6,473 nucleotides of DNA from an uncultured Oscillospiraceae bacterium (GTDB taxonomy: Bacteria > Bacillota > Clostridia > Oscillospirales > Ruminococcaceae): contig USNZ01000074.1 in the NCBI GenBank assembly GCA_900556255.1, positions 1-6,473 of the forward strand, read 5' to 3'. Below, in pieces: positions 6,389 to 6,473 of the stretch; position 1 is the first letter of the stretch, and every line of letters starts with the position of its first letter. The translations under genes and the position numbers were made by a program. The notes below the pieces were generated by a model, which had not been told where the DNA came from, did not search any database, and saw nothing but the letters and a program-made list of their open reading frames with translations.

Positions 6389-6473
6389 TTACAGGGAGAT
6401 ATCGTCCTGCAGGCCCAGCTGAGCCAGCAGCTCCTTGGCGGCGTTGTAGCCCATTTCCTTCTGGCGGTTGTTG
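6389..6473 (-). CDS. hprK: Probable HPr kinase/phosphorylase, C-terminal 27 residues (runs off the right edge)
   Basis: Only the last 27 codons and the TAA (6391-6389) are in the window; they read NNRQKEMGYNAAKELLAQ followed by LGLQDDISL. The N-x-R-x-K-x-MGYNAA pattern resembles the C-terminal helix of bifunctional HPr kinase/phosphorylase, the ATP- or PPi-dependent enzyme that phosphorylates HPr on a serine in carbon catabolite repression of Firmicutes. The catalytic P-loop and HPrK signature lie outside the window and cannot be checked. Support comes mainly from the tail motif and from the known hprK-PHP/murB-rapZ-whiA association. The fragment alone is short, so another identity remains possible. 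Confidence 0.65.
   Translation of the reverse strand, partial: NNRQKEMGYNAAKELLAQLGLQDDISL

Overview
The window holds seven co-directional genes, all on the minus strand, so transcription runs from the right edge to the left edge. The dense, GC-rich, leaderless packing and the gene order (HPr kinase end, PHP phosphatase, ROK glucokinase, murB, rapZ, whiA, dnaE) suggest a GC-rich Firmicute of the class Clostridia, probably an Oscillospiraceae/Ruminococcaceae-type gut bacterium. The family is an inference from memory of gene order. HprK, RapZ/YvcJ and WhiA together are strong markers of Gram-positive, low-GC-lineage bacteria, whatever the local base composition.

Layout from right to left: 6473-6389 is the C-terminal end of a probable HPr kinase/phosphorylase (hprK). 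6357-5608 is a stand-alone YcdX-like PHP metallophosphatase. 5611-4655 is a ROK-family sugar kinase (glucokinase type). 4639-3710 is murB. 3692-2829 is rapZ/yvcJ. 2810-1878 is whiA, with a TTG start. 1885 to the left edge is the N-terminal half of dnaE, the DNA polymerase III alpha subunit. Junctions are 31 nt, a 4-nt ATGA overlap, 15 nt, 17 nt, 18 nt and an 8-nt overlap. No promoter or terminator fits between any two genes, so this looks like one transcription unit. No gap reaches 300 bases and there are no RNA genes, mobile elements or CRISPR arrays.

Functionally the cluster links carbon-status sensing (HprK, glucokinase, the nucleotide-binding RapZ), cell-wall precursor synthesis (MurB), growth or division control (WhiA) and replication (DnaE). 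This mix is a conserved housekeeping neighbourhood in Clostridia and not a new system. yvcK, which commonly sits between rapZ and whiA, is absent here.

The one clearly abnormal structure is at the left edge. The first 79 bases contain a 29-bp inverted repeat with a 14-nt loop, nested with a 26-bp perfect palindrome. Both are built from the dnaE sequence itself and they destroy the expected DnaE continuation. This is best read as a double fold-back (snap-back) artefact at a contig end, so dnaE sequence left of about position 31 should not be trusted.
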